DNA from: Geosiphon pyriformis
Taxonomy: Eukaryota > Glomeromycota > Glomeromycetes > Archaeosporales > Geosiphonaceae
Assembly: GCA_016748015.1 (NCBI GenBank)
Contig: JAAOMT010000607.1
Coordinates: forward strand, 740,013-804,012
Length of the DNA stretch: 64,000 bases
Direction of reading: 5' to 3'
A model generated the notes under the pieces. It had not been told where the DNA came from. It saw only the letters and a list, made by a program, of their open reading frames with translations, and searched no databases. The position numbers and the translations under genes are program-made. Each line of letters opens with the position of its first letter. Position 1 is the first letter of the stretch. Shown here in pieces: positions 25,101 through 36,402 of the stretch.

Positions 25101-26391
25101 CTCCTGATTATATGACCCTTGTTGACTTTGAAGCTCTCCATTCTCCTATTAATAACAGACTTGATGTTAGCTTTCTTAGCTCTCAGAGATTCAGCAAGTT
25201 TGGAAGCACAGTAAGACTTTTTAACACCAAAAAGAGCAAAACAAATACAATCAGAACTAGCTTCAGAGTCTATCAGATTTTGAACAACAGAAAACTTGAC
25301 ATTGTCCACAGAACTCCAACATTTCATAAGATAAACAAAGTGTCCAGCATCTTCCCACATAAAGCCTTGACAATCCTAGAAACCAAAAGCTCTAATTTAT
25401 GAAACTTTGAAGAATCCTTAGTGAAAACTTCATCAAACTCTTTGAATTACTTTTTTTCGAAAATTTTGTTAGCCAAAAGAGTCATAATTTTGCACACAAC
25501 ACACCACATAGCGTCCAAATCCAAAAACCTCACAGATACAGCGAATTCACCTGAGAACATTACAGTATTTGCCAGCATAGAATGTTTAAAATTATTCCAT
25601 TTGATCTCATCAGCACCCTTAAAATTGAACTTCCATCGATCCTTATTTGTTTGTTTGCGAAGAGAGTTTAATCTTGTATCTAGAAGGCCACCCAAACCCA
25701 AAGACACAGAAACAGCTCTGTGATCTGTGTCAAAATACTCACTAACAACAAAAACACCACACTGCATTATTGCATTCACCAGATTTGAGGAAACAAACAC
25801 ATAATTAATCATTTTTGAAACACCCCGAGAATTGCTTCAAGTTGACGCCTTAGCAAAGGAGCTCTCACCTAAAGAATTAACCAAACCCAAGTCATAGCAC
25901 CATTTAAAACTAGCACATTTATGAGAGCCATCTTTGTTGAAATTACCACCAAGAATGACAAAAGAAGATTCATTTACAGCCCTTGCAATCAAGGAATTGA
26001 TCTCATCAGCTTGGGAAAATTGAGTAGCCAAGAAGGCACCAGTATACAGATCCAGAATTGAAACCGAAAGTTTGTTTTTGAAAAGTAATCTAATACAGAG
26101 AAGACAATCTGGAATCTCAGAAATCTTATATACATGTCTGACCAAAGATCTGTTCATAACAATTGTGACACCAGCACCTACATAGCCAGAGTCCAAACCA
26201 GAAGAAAATACACAAACATCATTAAATTTGTTGACCAACCAAAGGCAAGCCTTATTTTTTAACTTTGTCTCTGTGAAAATCGAAACCAAATTGTCCATAT
26301 CTTTATGTCATCAAACAATATTATCCTGTTTCGCAGGATTGTTCATGCTCCTTACATTACATGTGACAACTTTCCAAACCAAAACACTCAT
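22154..26391 (-). pseudogene. LINE-D ORF2 remnant: endonuclease - RT - RNase H - zinc motif
   Basis: Pieces in order: MSVLVWKVVTCNVRSMNNPAK at the start, an endonuclease (ILGGNFNKDGSHK, NYVFVSSNLVNA, SEYFDTDHRAV), RT block KAAGLSGISNELWKH, motif A AYNSVGW, the polymerase box FVDDMIW, and RNase H with YMDGSVKN, LVELQAIVLALE and FLDSQTALD, so the first Asp, the Glu and the next Asp are present. At the C-terminus CLYCGKMEVSNHVFFC is a zf-RVT-like motif. Motif A has Asn in place of the catalytic Asp kept by LINE-A, and early stops (TGA TGA in place of Arg-Trp) break the start of the endonuclease. It is inactive. Confidence 0.88.
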
Positions 26392-28053
26392 TGAGAAATA
26401 GAGGCAGCCAACAAACCCAAACCTGAGCACAAATGATCCAATTTTTCCAAAACAGATTCAACCAAAACTTCCAAAGCCACCATTTTGGATTCTAAACCAC
26501 CAATTTTGGTAGTCAAAACTTTAAAACTACTTGGACTGATGACAGGAGCTGTATTACTAATAACAAGAGGAGTGAGATTGGAAATCATCGAGACACTATC
26601 TAAAACCATATTTGAATTTAAGCCTAAAACTGCAGACACCAGAACTACTGTAAGAGAAGCATTAGATGTAGTTGCCATAGGCACCAGTTTCATGGAATTC
26701 AATTTTTCCAAAATACCAGACACCTGGTCAGCCAAAAGTTCCATAGAACGTTCCAAAGAAGCCAAACAATCATACATGCTATGATCACCAGGCAAAGTAG
26801 AAGTAAATAAAAAGGTCTCAGCAACAAGAGACAGACCAGCACCAAAAAGAATTGAAGGATACACTCGAGAAAAGAAACCACCAGCTACTTAAGTCCAAGT
26901 TTTACCACCAAAAGAAATCAGATGAGCAATAAGAGCTTGTTTTCTCTTATAAATACCAGCCAAACAGACCCGATCTTGATCAGTCACCACTTACTTCCCA
27001 CGAATTTTAGAATTCCCACCAACTAAACATACATTAAAAATATGACCAAATTGTTTACACTTGGCACAACAGACCAAAGAAAGACCAGCCCAGTACAAAT
27101 TCACACCTCTATAAACCAGAACAAAACCAATAACAGCCAATTTGGATGCCTCATTATTAAAACAGACTACTGCACATCTATTATGAGCATATGAACTAAA
27201 ATTATAACCAATAAAGCAAGTTTTCTCACCATAAAAAGTCACTAAATCTAACAAATCATGAGCTGTTGTACCAACTGGAAGAGTATAAAGCAACGTCCGA
27301 TAATGATCTCTGGCCACTTATGACTCCTTGTCATATAATGCCAAAGCAACATGAACAGAATTTTTACTCACAAGAACCAACCATTTAGAAGCAACCAGGC
27401 TAGCCACAGTTGATGACTCAAATTCTACTAAAGCTTTTTGCCACAGGCCAATCAATTGCATCCTAATCAAAATCACTTAACCAAACTTAGAAAATACTGA
27501 TTCAATTGCTAATCTGAAAAGATCCACTGGAATCTCCTTGACTATTACTTCCTAATTTGAATAGATGTTTGGTTTCCTAACATTAATATTTACCAAAATT
27601 TTTTTACTAATTACCAATTCCTTAGCCTTCTTTAAACTCAATTCAGATATAAAAGAGGATCTAATGATCCCAGAAAATTTTGAGAAAGTTGACGCCCCCC
27701 CCAAAACCATCAATTCAATAGAAAATTTTTTTGAGTGCAATTAACTTATTACTATTTGTTTTTCCAGGCACAGCAGACAACTCAACATTCAATGCAAACA
27801 ATTTGACTGGCTTGAAGCTACATTTTTTTATGACATATGATCTGGCAAGTGGCAGCTGATTGAAACTAACAAACTTTGGAGAAAAAAGACCAAGCACACT
27901 CTCATCATTGTTCATAGTGTCAAATGTTAGAGCCTTTAGAGAGTTGCCCAAAATGTACATTTGGGTGGGAGTTTTTTTCAGCGTAGCATTATTTATATCG
28001 TCATCTTCACTTGACTCAACATAGCTCATTTCCTTGGCAATTGTGTTCGCCAT
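26388..28053 (-). pseudogene. LINE-D ORF1 remnant
   Basis: Fragments align to LINE-A ORF1: FKPVKLFALNVELSAVPGK, then after a frameshift MVLGGASTFSKFSGIIRSSF, a central part YRTLLYTLPVGTTAHDLLDL, and the knuckle CAKCKQFGHIFNVC (CX2CX4HX4C). The C-terminal part ends ...SQ and stops at TGA 26390-26388, overlapping the ORF2 ATG (26391-26389) exactly as in LINE-A. Confidence 0.82.
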
Positions 28054-28430
28054 ATTCTCAACATCTGAGAGACCACTTACACTGCTAGCAACACTTCCAA
28101 CCTCGCTTCTCTAGAATACTATAGGCCTATCATCAGAAACACCAATATTTTCTAAAGCCAGAGAGCCAATAGACAAATTGACCAAAACACTACCAGCTTC
28201 AGGTTTTTTCAGCTTTTTATATGATGCAACATAAGAGTAAACACTTTTCACATGCTTCTTCTTAGTATTTGGGTGGGTCCCCAAACCAGTTGAACTCTAA
28301 ACAGAGCCACCAGCAAAAGAGCCTACCAGTTCTATGTCAACAAAGACAGGTAAATTAGAAGAAATAATTATGAAAAGGTAAAAGAAAAAGAAAAAAAAAG
28401 TAAGTTATATTTCCAATAAATCTTCGCTCT

Positions 28431-29482
28431 CGTTGTGATCAGGGGATCAATGAGAGAAAAAACCAATTTTGTTTTTACAAAAAAATCAGTTATAAAAAAT
28501 AATAAAAATAAAGCAACAATCTTATTAGCAAACTTATTTGTATATTTATTTTTAAGAATTAAAATAGTTTTTAATTTTAAATTAAATAATCTTTAAATAT
28601 TTTATATTTATAATGTTTTTTATATGTTTTTTTTCAATTAACAATAATTATAAAAGACAAATAACAATAAAAACTTTTTAAAAGTTTAAGCATCTAAAAT
28701 AGTCTAACTATTTAAGCTTATTAAAATTTTACTAAAAAATAAAACATACTTTAATATTAAAATAATAGTCTATAATTTAATTAATATAAACAAAATCAAA
28801 TTTTTTATCTTAATTTTAATATTCAAACCTAAATTAGTAAAAAATACAAAAACACTATTTAATATCTTAAAAATATTTAAATTTTTTGGAAAATTATGAG
28901 TAATATATATTAATAATATTTAATTTTACTTCTTTTAAACACTTACAAATTACACAAAATTATTTAAAATAGATATATTATATTAATAAAAACTATAAAA
29001 TAAAATTATATTAATACTATATAATTTATTTTTATTTAAAATTTAATTAAACTAAGTTAATATAAAACTTTTAAGATTAAGTTTTTTTTAATATTAAAAA
29101 CATTTTTAATTAAAACAATATTATTTTTTATTTAATAATTGCTTAATAAAAGTCATTTTAAATTTTTTTAATAAATAAATTATATTGTAAAAAAAAAACT
29201 TTCCAAAATAATTAATATTAATATATTATTAATAAAATAAAATATATTTAACAAATTGTTTATAAGAACTAAATTATAATTCAAAATTTTTTTAATAATT
29301 CTAATTAAAAATTGTTTTTAAATTAACTTTTAATTTTATTGAAAATTATAATAAATTACAAAAATTTAATTTATCATATAAAATAAATATAAATATAAAC
29401 TAATTTATAACTTAAAAAATAATATTATAAAAAACAAAATTTTAATATTTTTTACATGATAATTATTATTAATAAACTATAT
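28431..29482. other. AT-rich spacer between two head-to-head LINEs
   Basis: Roughly 1 kb of A/T-rich DNA with no frame or named repeat, between the 5' ends of LINE-D (minus) and LINE-B (plus). Confidence 0.6.
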
Positions 29483-30171
29483 AAACTTCTTTCTCTTTTA
29501 TATTTTAAAATTTCCCAAAAAGCTTATTTTTAAAAAAAAAGTTTTTTTATTTTTATTTCAATATTTCTCAAAAACTTAATCTCTTTATTGTTGAATTAGC
29601 TGCCATTATGAGTAATTTTTTAGTTAAGAAAAGATCTGTTAGAGTTTTGGCTTTAGATTTTGTTAATAAAAGTTTGGCTTAAAAACAAAGAACTTCACTT
29701 GACAAGATTAAACATTTTAGTAATAAAGCAGATTTAAGTTTTGATGAGTCAGAACACATTGTTGATTAGTTTAGTGAAATAGAAACAGATAATAATACTT
29801 CTGAGTTAATTTATTCAAGTAGTAATACTGGCTATAAAATTGGTAGTGAAGATAAAAAAATGTTCAATTCTAAGACAAATACTCTTAAGACAAAGTGAAT
29901 TAATACTAATACTGTTTTTGGTTTTCCAATCAGTTCTTTCAATTTTGACATGAATGAAAATAAAGTTTTTCTTCCCTTTTACTTACTTATCTTCTAGATA
30001 AAAAGTAAATTGACTTAAAAATTACCAAAACTTAAGTAAAGATATTTGTCAAGAAATTTTTTGCTTTGGACATTAATCTTTCAGCAGTAGATAGCAAATT
30101 GACTACAGCAAAGACTTAGCTTATTAAGAATTTTTTTTCAACTATCAATGATTTTAGAAGGATTATTACTC
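29483..30171 (+). mobile_element. LINE-B 5' part: leader and decayed ORF1 start
   Basis: The leader AACTTCTTTCTCTTTTATAT matches the LINE-C and LINE-A 5' ends. ORF1 begins at ATG 29608 (MSNFLVKKRSVRVLALDF) and runs, with stops, to FALDINLSAVDSKLTTAKT and LIKNFFSTINDF, which align to LINE-A and LINE-C ORF1. The match breaks where the E1 LTR begins at 30172. Confidence 0.78.
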
Positions 30172-31115
30172 TGTTACTTAAAGAAAGAAAGCTGATCAAA
30201 GAAAGAAGGAAAAATGTGATCTAAAAAAATATGACAAAATATGAAAAAACACAGAATAATATGCAATAATATTAGATAATACATTATAACATAGGATAAC
30301 ATGTTATAATACAAGATAACACAGAATAATGTATTATAATATAGAATAACATATTATAATGCAAGATAACACAGAATAACGTGTAATAATATTAGATAAC
30401 ATATTATAACATAGGATAATTAGCTATAACATAAAAAAACGAAGTAATAGCTAGCAAGAACAGACAATTCAAAACAATTCTGTAAAACTAGAAAATATGT
30501 ATATATAGCAATAGCATTAAAAGCAGAAAAAAGAGAATTCCTAGACAGAAATTCATTAATTATCATTCCTAATTAGAAACATATTATTCCAAAATATCAA
30601 TAAATATACTTATTCAGCATCTTAAATCTAATTGCTCACTATCAGCTCTAAATGTTGATAGTAATTAATACTTAAATTACATGAGAACAATAGCTCTTAT
30701 TCACAGCTATTAATGTGATATTAACTTGCATTGTTTTGGCTTAATTTTTTTTATTTATTTTTTTATTTTGTTGTATCTTATTGGTGGTTTACTAAACTTT
30801 TAAGGATTAAGCACTGAGTTATTGACGTCAAAAATTGCCTGGTAAAAGATCTCTGCAAGTGGATAAAATGTGTAAGAATTATAGATTGCTTATCAGAGAA
30901 TTGCTGGCCACCAAGCTGAGAAAAAAATTGACAAAATTGTGATTCTGAGAAGCTACAGATAAAATAACATAGAAATTTCTGTCTATTATACAAAAGATTT
31001 AATCAAAAATCTTTAGAACACAAAAATCTTCAGATTACTACCATCCTATATCCATTGAGCACCAAGTTACAGATTTGTTATTTACTCCAACTATCTGAAA
31101 TAATCATCTGTAATA
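30172..31115 (+). repeat. E1 5' LTR (944 bp)
   Basis: It runs from TGTTACTTAAAG to CATCTGTAATA, where the terminal TAACA has changed to TAATA. The first 300 bases contain repeated ATAACACAGAATAAT-type units, then a TATATATAG box near 30500. Its 3' part (CACCAAGTTACAGATTTGTTA onward) matches family-B LTRs, whereas the 5' part matches the E5 LTR. Confidence 0.85.
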
Positions 31116-31141
31116 TTTGGTGCTTTTTGTAAGGTATAATC
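31116..31141 (+). other. E1 primer-binding site region
   Basis: TTTGGTGCTTTTTGTAAGGT lies immediately after the LTR. It aligns to the same position in E2, E3, E4 and E5 (consensus TTTGGTGCTCTCT). TGG pairs with a tRNA CCA end. The primer tRNA was not identified. Confidence 0.65.
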
Positions 31142-31177
31142 TTATAAAAAACCAGTATTAACAGCAGTTATCCAAAA

Positions 31178-33190
31178 GTGGCAGAATCAGAAATAATAAA
31201 AACAAATCATTTAGAATTTGTCAAATCCTTATTTCAGCAGTACCAGCCAACAATTGGGCTTAACCAACAATTATTATCCAGTAAAATCAGTTTTCAACTT
31301 TTACATCAACAAAAGAATCACAGATTTTTTAAAAAGACCAGTTGATATTAAATTAGCAAGAGAAAATTTCTATACAAAATTAATTTAACATACCAGTTTA
31401 CCACAAAATCACAGTTTTGCACCAATCATCAGAGAAATCAATCAAAAATTGAAAGATATACTCAACAACAATTCTCCATTACTTATGCAAATAAGAGTAA
31501 AGGAAAATTACAAACACCAGCAGCAACCCCAAAAGAAATACAATTACCAATGTGGAAGAAACAAAGAATTAAATCTCCACTATATCTATTATATTATCAC
31601 ATATCCAGAAATATCATTAATATTACATTAGCAGATGCATCCATATTGAATGCAACATCAATATTTAGATAATTTCTATTTCAAAGTAAACAAAAAAAAG
31701 CAGAATTATTAGGAACATATGGTGATTATTTTGAAAAATTTAAATCATGATTACCAATACCATCTGGATTTCAATTATCACTGCTTCAACCAGATTTCAG
31801 GACTGTAAGTCTCTGGGAAATAACAGAATCAAAAGAAAAAAAAAATAACAATTAAGAATTCTATTACCATAACCTAATAGTAGAAAACCCAGAAGTTAAA
31901 ACTCCAAAGATTCAAACTCAGAAAAATCAATGCCATTCAAACTCTGATTTTATTAATTAGCAAAACTTACCTTTAGTAATTGTGATCAATCAACCACCAA
32001 TTGACCTAATTGCTGAGCCAATACAGCAACAGCCACCAATACTACTTCAACAACCACCAGTACAACAGCAACAACCAATTATGCCAATTGCATACACACC
32101 TATCACCAAGCTTGAAAAGTTCACTGGCAAAAAAGATAATATGTAAGTGTGGCTAAATAATATAGAAAAAGCCATTGCAGCCAATAGATGAAATAATGTC
32201 AGAGCCATGCAAACCATTTCATATTTTCTCCAAGATACTATCAACTCATGGTATCAAAGCTTGATTAACAAATCCCAAGATTTTAATGCATTTAATCTTG
32301 AGTTCCTGCAATATTTTAGCAATAATAACAGCATTAACTGTTTAGCCAATATCTTTACTACTATTAAGCAAAAAAAAACTGAAGCAGTTACTACTTATTT
32401 GGGACACTTTCACAGAAATTTGTGCCAAATTTAAGCAATACAAGCTAATTATTTCACTACATCACAAATCTTGAATTAATTCATTAGAGGCCTGCACAGT
32501 AGCATTCTCTAATATGTATGCCCATTATATTTAGCAGGCCTTTAAGCTGCAGTTACTTATACCAGAGATTTTGAAACTGCAAAATTAGAAGCCAACCATA
32601 TCCAAATTGTAAATCTAGTAATAAACAGATCATCTGACTTGGATTCCAAATTGAAACAATTCAGTGATTCAATTAATCAGAAATTAGAGGAATATTTATC
32701 TAACAACAATCAGTTTATTTATCAACTCCCACAACATCACGACAACTCAGAAAACTCCAGTCAGCCTTAAAATCATATGTATTCACAATCATCAGTCAAT
32801 CAACTATAACAACAGAAGACATGTATGTATTATAATTACAGTAAACAAGGTTATCTTAAAGCTAACTGCAGGGCATATTGCAATCAACCATGATTGGAGA
32901 ATCAATATTGAAACCCCAATCACTGATTTTAAACTCCAAACCACTACTTAAATTAAGATTATTATCAATCATATTACACTCAAGTAACACAGCAACCAAT
33001 CTACCAAACCCCAATTTATCAGATTCCAGCACCAGTTATCTACCAACCACAGCCACAAGTGATATATCAACCTTAACAAATTCAAACTCTACCACAAAAT
33101 CTAACCCAGATGTTACCCAGAAACCAAAGACCAAAAATTATTTAGCAAAACTAAAAATCAGCAATGATTGTTCATCAACCAATCCCCAGT
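31178..33190 (+). pseudogene. E1 gag (decayed)
   Basis: The frame opens at a GTG (AAAAGTGGCAGAATC) with no ATG nearby and reads AESEIIKTNHLEFVKSLFQQ. The capsid-like retrotrans_gag domain lies at about 32100-32620: KLEKFTGKKDNM, then TISYFLQDTINSWYQSLI, FLQYFSNNNSINCLANIF and TTYLGHFHRNL. A knuckle-like tail at about 32820-32880 (CMYYNYSKQGYLKANC) has lost one Cys and the His (both Tyr). Multiple stops break it. Gag would form the virus-like particle. Confidence 0.8.
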
Positions 33191-33389
33191 TCATCTAACT
33201 ATGCCTTAAGATCACATCCCAAAAATTTGGGAAATGGGTACAACCAAAATTCGAGTTCCCAAAACTATCTAAGTCTTCTGGTTACCCCAGAAAACATCTC
33301 AACCAACAACTTAGAAATCTCCCTAAAGCAAACAATTAACAACAACATACCTCCAGCCACTGTCACCAATGACAAATTATTAGCAGCTA

Positions 33390-33790
33390 TTTTTCCTTTC
33401 AAAATCAAAAAACCAACCAAAACTCCTCTTTTTAGTGGAACCACTCTCAATATGAAATTCATTACTGCCATATACACTGATGTCAAGATTGATGGGCAGA
33501 TCATCAAACTGATCCTAAACAGTGGTTCAGCAGACAGCATTATCACATGACAACTCATAAACCAATTAAGTTGCCAAGTTGATCGTGCTGTCAGTGCCAG
33601 AATTATTACTGCTGATGGAGCCACTAAAACTCCAATTGGCAAAATTGACAATTTTCCCATCAAAGTCAATAGTATCATTGTACTAATCAAGATTTTAGTT
33701 ATGGAAGCCACCTAGTACCAAGCTTTTATTGATAATGACTAGTTGTCTAAAACCAACACAGTACTTGACTGGACTATATAAGAGCTCCAG
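33390..33790 (+). pseudogene. E1 aspartic protease (inactive)
   Basis: A retropepsin fold: FITAIYTDVKIDGQIIKLIL, then NSGSADSIIT in place of DSG, then IITADGATKTPIGKIDNF and LVMEAT. The catalytic Asp codon is AAC (33518-33520), a G-to-A change from GAC. E2 keeps DSG at the same place. It would cleave the polyprotein. Confidence 0.8.
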
Positions 33791-35755
33791 CTCAGCCAAC
33801 ACAGTTATTACATACAAGTACCAGTAATCTATGGACATTTCAAGCCAATTATTACACAACCACTAATTGAATTTGAAAAAAAAAAGGGAAAACCTACTTG
33901 AAAAGCCTACCAAGTCTTGTGGGCTGATGAAAACCACAATGAATTGCTGCTCATACCTTTTTGAAACAAAGAAAAAGAAATAGAAATAGAAAATGACTTA
34001 CTACAAGTGAACACTTTTACTCATACTCCATACACCACCACCACACAAGACCAGTTAAACTACTGTTGACCAAAGCTAATATGCATTAACTGTAACAAAA
34101 AATTGTCATCAATAGGCACATGTTGTGGCAATAATAAAGAATGGCCAATGGCAACAAAGTTTTATTGTTATTTCTATGTCCTTAAATAATTTAAACAACC
34201 AAAGAGACAAGAAAAATGGGACAATAAACTATGTATGGCTTGTAGAGAGATTCTGTTGGATAAAGGAATATGGAATAACATCTCTGGATAAGGAGAAACT
34301 TGTAATAAATTGTGCCAATACACAATTCTAATTAGTGACTGGATAAGAAAAAAAACTCCCATAAACGCTGCCTGATGACAAGCAGTTAAATGTCTAAATG
34401 GTTGTTCACATGATGACAATAAAATTTGGTATATGGTGTTACTCATAGAAATATAGGAAATATATTAGCATAATTATTAGCCAATCAGAAGTAAGCATAG
34501 TAAATGTGGAATTCCAGGATTCCAGGAATTTCAGGATTCCTCAATGAGAAATTGCAGAATTCCAGAATTCCAGGATTCCTGTTGTGAAGAATCGAGGAAT
34601 TGAGGAATCTCAATTATGTATATATAGTAATAGTATTAGAAACAGAAAAAACAGAATTGATACCACAGAATTCTTAGCCTAGAAACAAAAATCATCAAAT
34701 AAATAATTATTTCATATCTCAATCTACTCTTTACTATTAACACTTCATGTTGATAATAAGTGATACTTAACTACACTGGAACAATAGCTCTTGATCATGG
34801 CTATTAACAAAATACTAATCTGTAAATTGCCTTGGCTTATTTCTTTTCTTTCTTTATTTTTCTTTATTTTATTTTGATTTATTATTGTGCACTAACCCAT
34901 TGATTGAAAAGCACTGATTACTGACATCAAAGATTGCCTGGTAAAAGACCCCTGCAAGAGGGTAGGACACGTACAGAAAATACAGATTACTTACCAGAAG
35001 ATTGCCAGCCACCAAGCCAAGAAAAGAATTGACAGACTTGCAAGTTTGAGAAGCTACGGATAAAACAACTATTGAATCTCTGTCTATTATACAAAAGACT
35101 CCATCAAAATCTTCAGATACAATGCTCGCAGAACCTCATCAATGGAAGTAGCTTCACAAGCACCAAGTTACAGGTTTGTTATTTACTTCAACAGCAGAAA
35201 TAATCCCCTGTAACAATGGTTCTTACCAAAATCAAAGAAATGTCATCAAAAGAAATAAGAATAATTAAAAACAACTCACCAGAACCTATAAAACTTAATT
35301 GGGGCCCAAATTCAGATATTGTCTTAGACCCTATAAACTCAGAACAATTCCATGAACATTACCAAAAATTAGCATCTACAAGGGAAAAACAAAAACAACA
35401 TTTAGAGCAGTTGAACACTCAACTGTGTCAACATTGCTTGATTTTATGTGACTTTTAATATTATAATAAGTGTAATCTTACTTACAATCCACCACCACAC
35501 ATAATCTACATAATCCTATAAGAGAAAAAACCAATCAGCAGCTGTGCATCTAAATCAGAATCAATGTTCAATTCCAATTCAAACTTTGACAACAATGATG
35601 ACAATAACAATAGTTCCAGCTCCGTCTAATATGGCAACCAAACTAATAACAATTCAAACTCCGATTCAAACCCCAAACAATACATTGCATTCTCAGATTT
35701 TTTTAAGGAACAGGAACTTAAATGGTTTAGTGATAATAATAAAGGTATTATGCCA
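33791..35755 (+). pseudogene. E1 Cys-rich region between protease and dUTPase (split by a solo LTR)
   Basis: This coding stretch separates PR and dUTPase and has no name I know. Visible are CYFYVLK, DNKLCMACREILLDKG, TCNKLCQYTILIS (CX3C) and, after the solo LTR (34437-35215), MVLTKIKEMSSKEI and QLNTQLCQHCLILCDF, followed by a Ser/Asn/Asp-rich acidic spacer. The equivalent part of E2 has CYFCKAYY, LCLTCEDML and CNQTCQY, so paired CXXC motifs are shared. A zinc-binding role is inferred only from the cysteine pairs. Removing the LTR and one ATGG copy restores the frame NKIWYMVLTK. Confidence 0.7.
34437..35215 (+). repeat. Solo LTR, family B, in E1
   Basis: It runs from TGTTACTCATAGAAATATAG to CCCCTGTAACA and is flanked by perfect 4-bp target duplications ATGG (34433-34436 and 35216-35219). 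Near its 5' end it carries GGAATTCCAG-like short tandem repeats (about 34507-34610). Confidence 0.9.
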
Positions 35756-35765
35756 GAATGCACAC

Positions 35766-36402
35766 ATAATATCAATGCAGGGTTTAATCTGAGATATTCA
35801 GGAAAAAAAGCCATCAACTTAGAACCACATTCACACACTTGCATTAATCTTAAAATAGCACTAGAAATTCTAACAACCACCATGGTTCAATTAGCATCTA
35901 GGAGTAGTTTAGTGAAAAAAGAAATCAATATACAAAGAGAAATAATTAATACAGAATATATATGAAATATTATTGCAATACTACAAAATAACTCAGAAAA
36001 GACTTACATCATAAAACCAAATAAAAAGATGACACAGACAATATTTCTGCCTCTGATTAAAGTAGCTCAGTTAGTTTCAGTGGAAAATAGAAAAAAATTA
36101 GGAATTACAGCAAGAGAGATAAGTGGATTTGGATCCATGAATAAAATAAATATACCAGTCAATATGACAGAAGAAGAAATTGTTAACAAGAGGGAAATTA
36201 TCTCCATCTATCAACCAATTTCTATTCTACTATATGACCAATACATATTAACAATAGAAAAGAAAGTAAGAAATCAAGCCCAGATTTTTAAAACAGAGCC
36301 AACTATTTGTAAATCAGAAGAAATTGGACTTACTAATCTCTATATACCAGTCAAGAACTATCATTATATCAAAATTTCTATCTACAACATAACTGGAAAC
36401 GT
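35766..36402 (+). pseudogene. E1 dUTPase domain (inactive), frame continues after E2
   Basis: The five motifs of trimeric dUTPases appear in order: 1 AGFNLRYSGK (family AGxDLR), 2 ASRSSLVKKEI, 3 IINTEYI followed by a TGA, 4 KKMTQTIFLP (family KIAQ), and 5 ISGFGSMNK (family GxGSTG). The catalytic Asp of motif 3 is AAT (35948-35950), and the Gly after it is TGA (35963-35965). A tail of about 90 residues follows (LTNLYIPVKNYHYIKISIYN) and is cut by E2 in NV/VEIPRR. The family hydrolyses dUTP to dUMP and limits uracil in DNA. Here it is part of the element polyprotein, not a host gene. Confidence 0.85.

Larger units (their letters stand above)
21574..28430 (-). mobile_element. LINE-D: old, decayed full-length LINE
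   Basis: This is a nearly full-length relative of LINE-A on the minus strand. Its 3' end is exact: ACTCATTAAATGAATAA followed by 17 A (T run at 21574-21590 on the plus strand). ORF1, an ATGA overlap and ORF2 with endonuclease, RT, RNase H and a C-terminal zinc motif can all be followed, but with many stops and shifts. CpG sites of LINE-A are often TpG or CpA here. The 5' boundary is set near 28430, where gene-like composition gives way to AT-rich DNA. Its leader does not match those of LINE-A, B and C, so it may belong to another subfamily. Confidence 0.9.

Noticed and set aside
30240-30440. CRISPR-like array in the AT-rich short repeats of family-A LTRs
   Set aside because: Units are degenerate, without constant repeats and unique spacers, and recur in each LTR copy of a eukaryotic retroelement.
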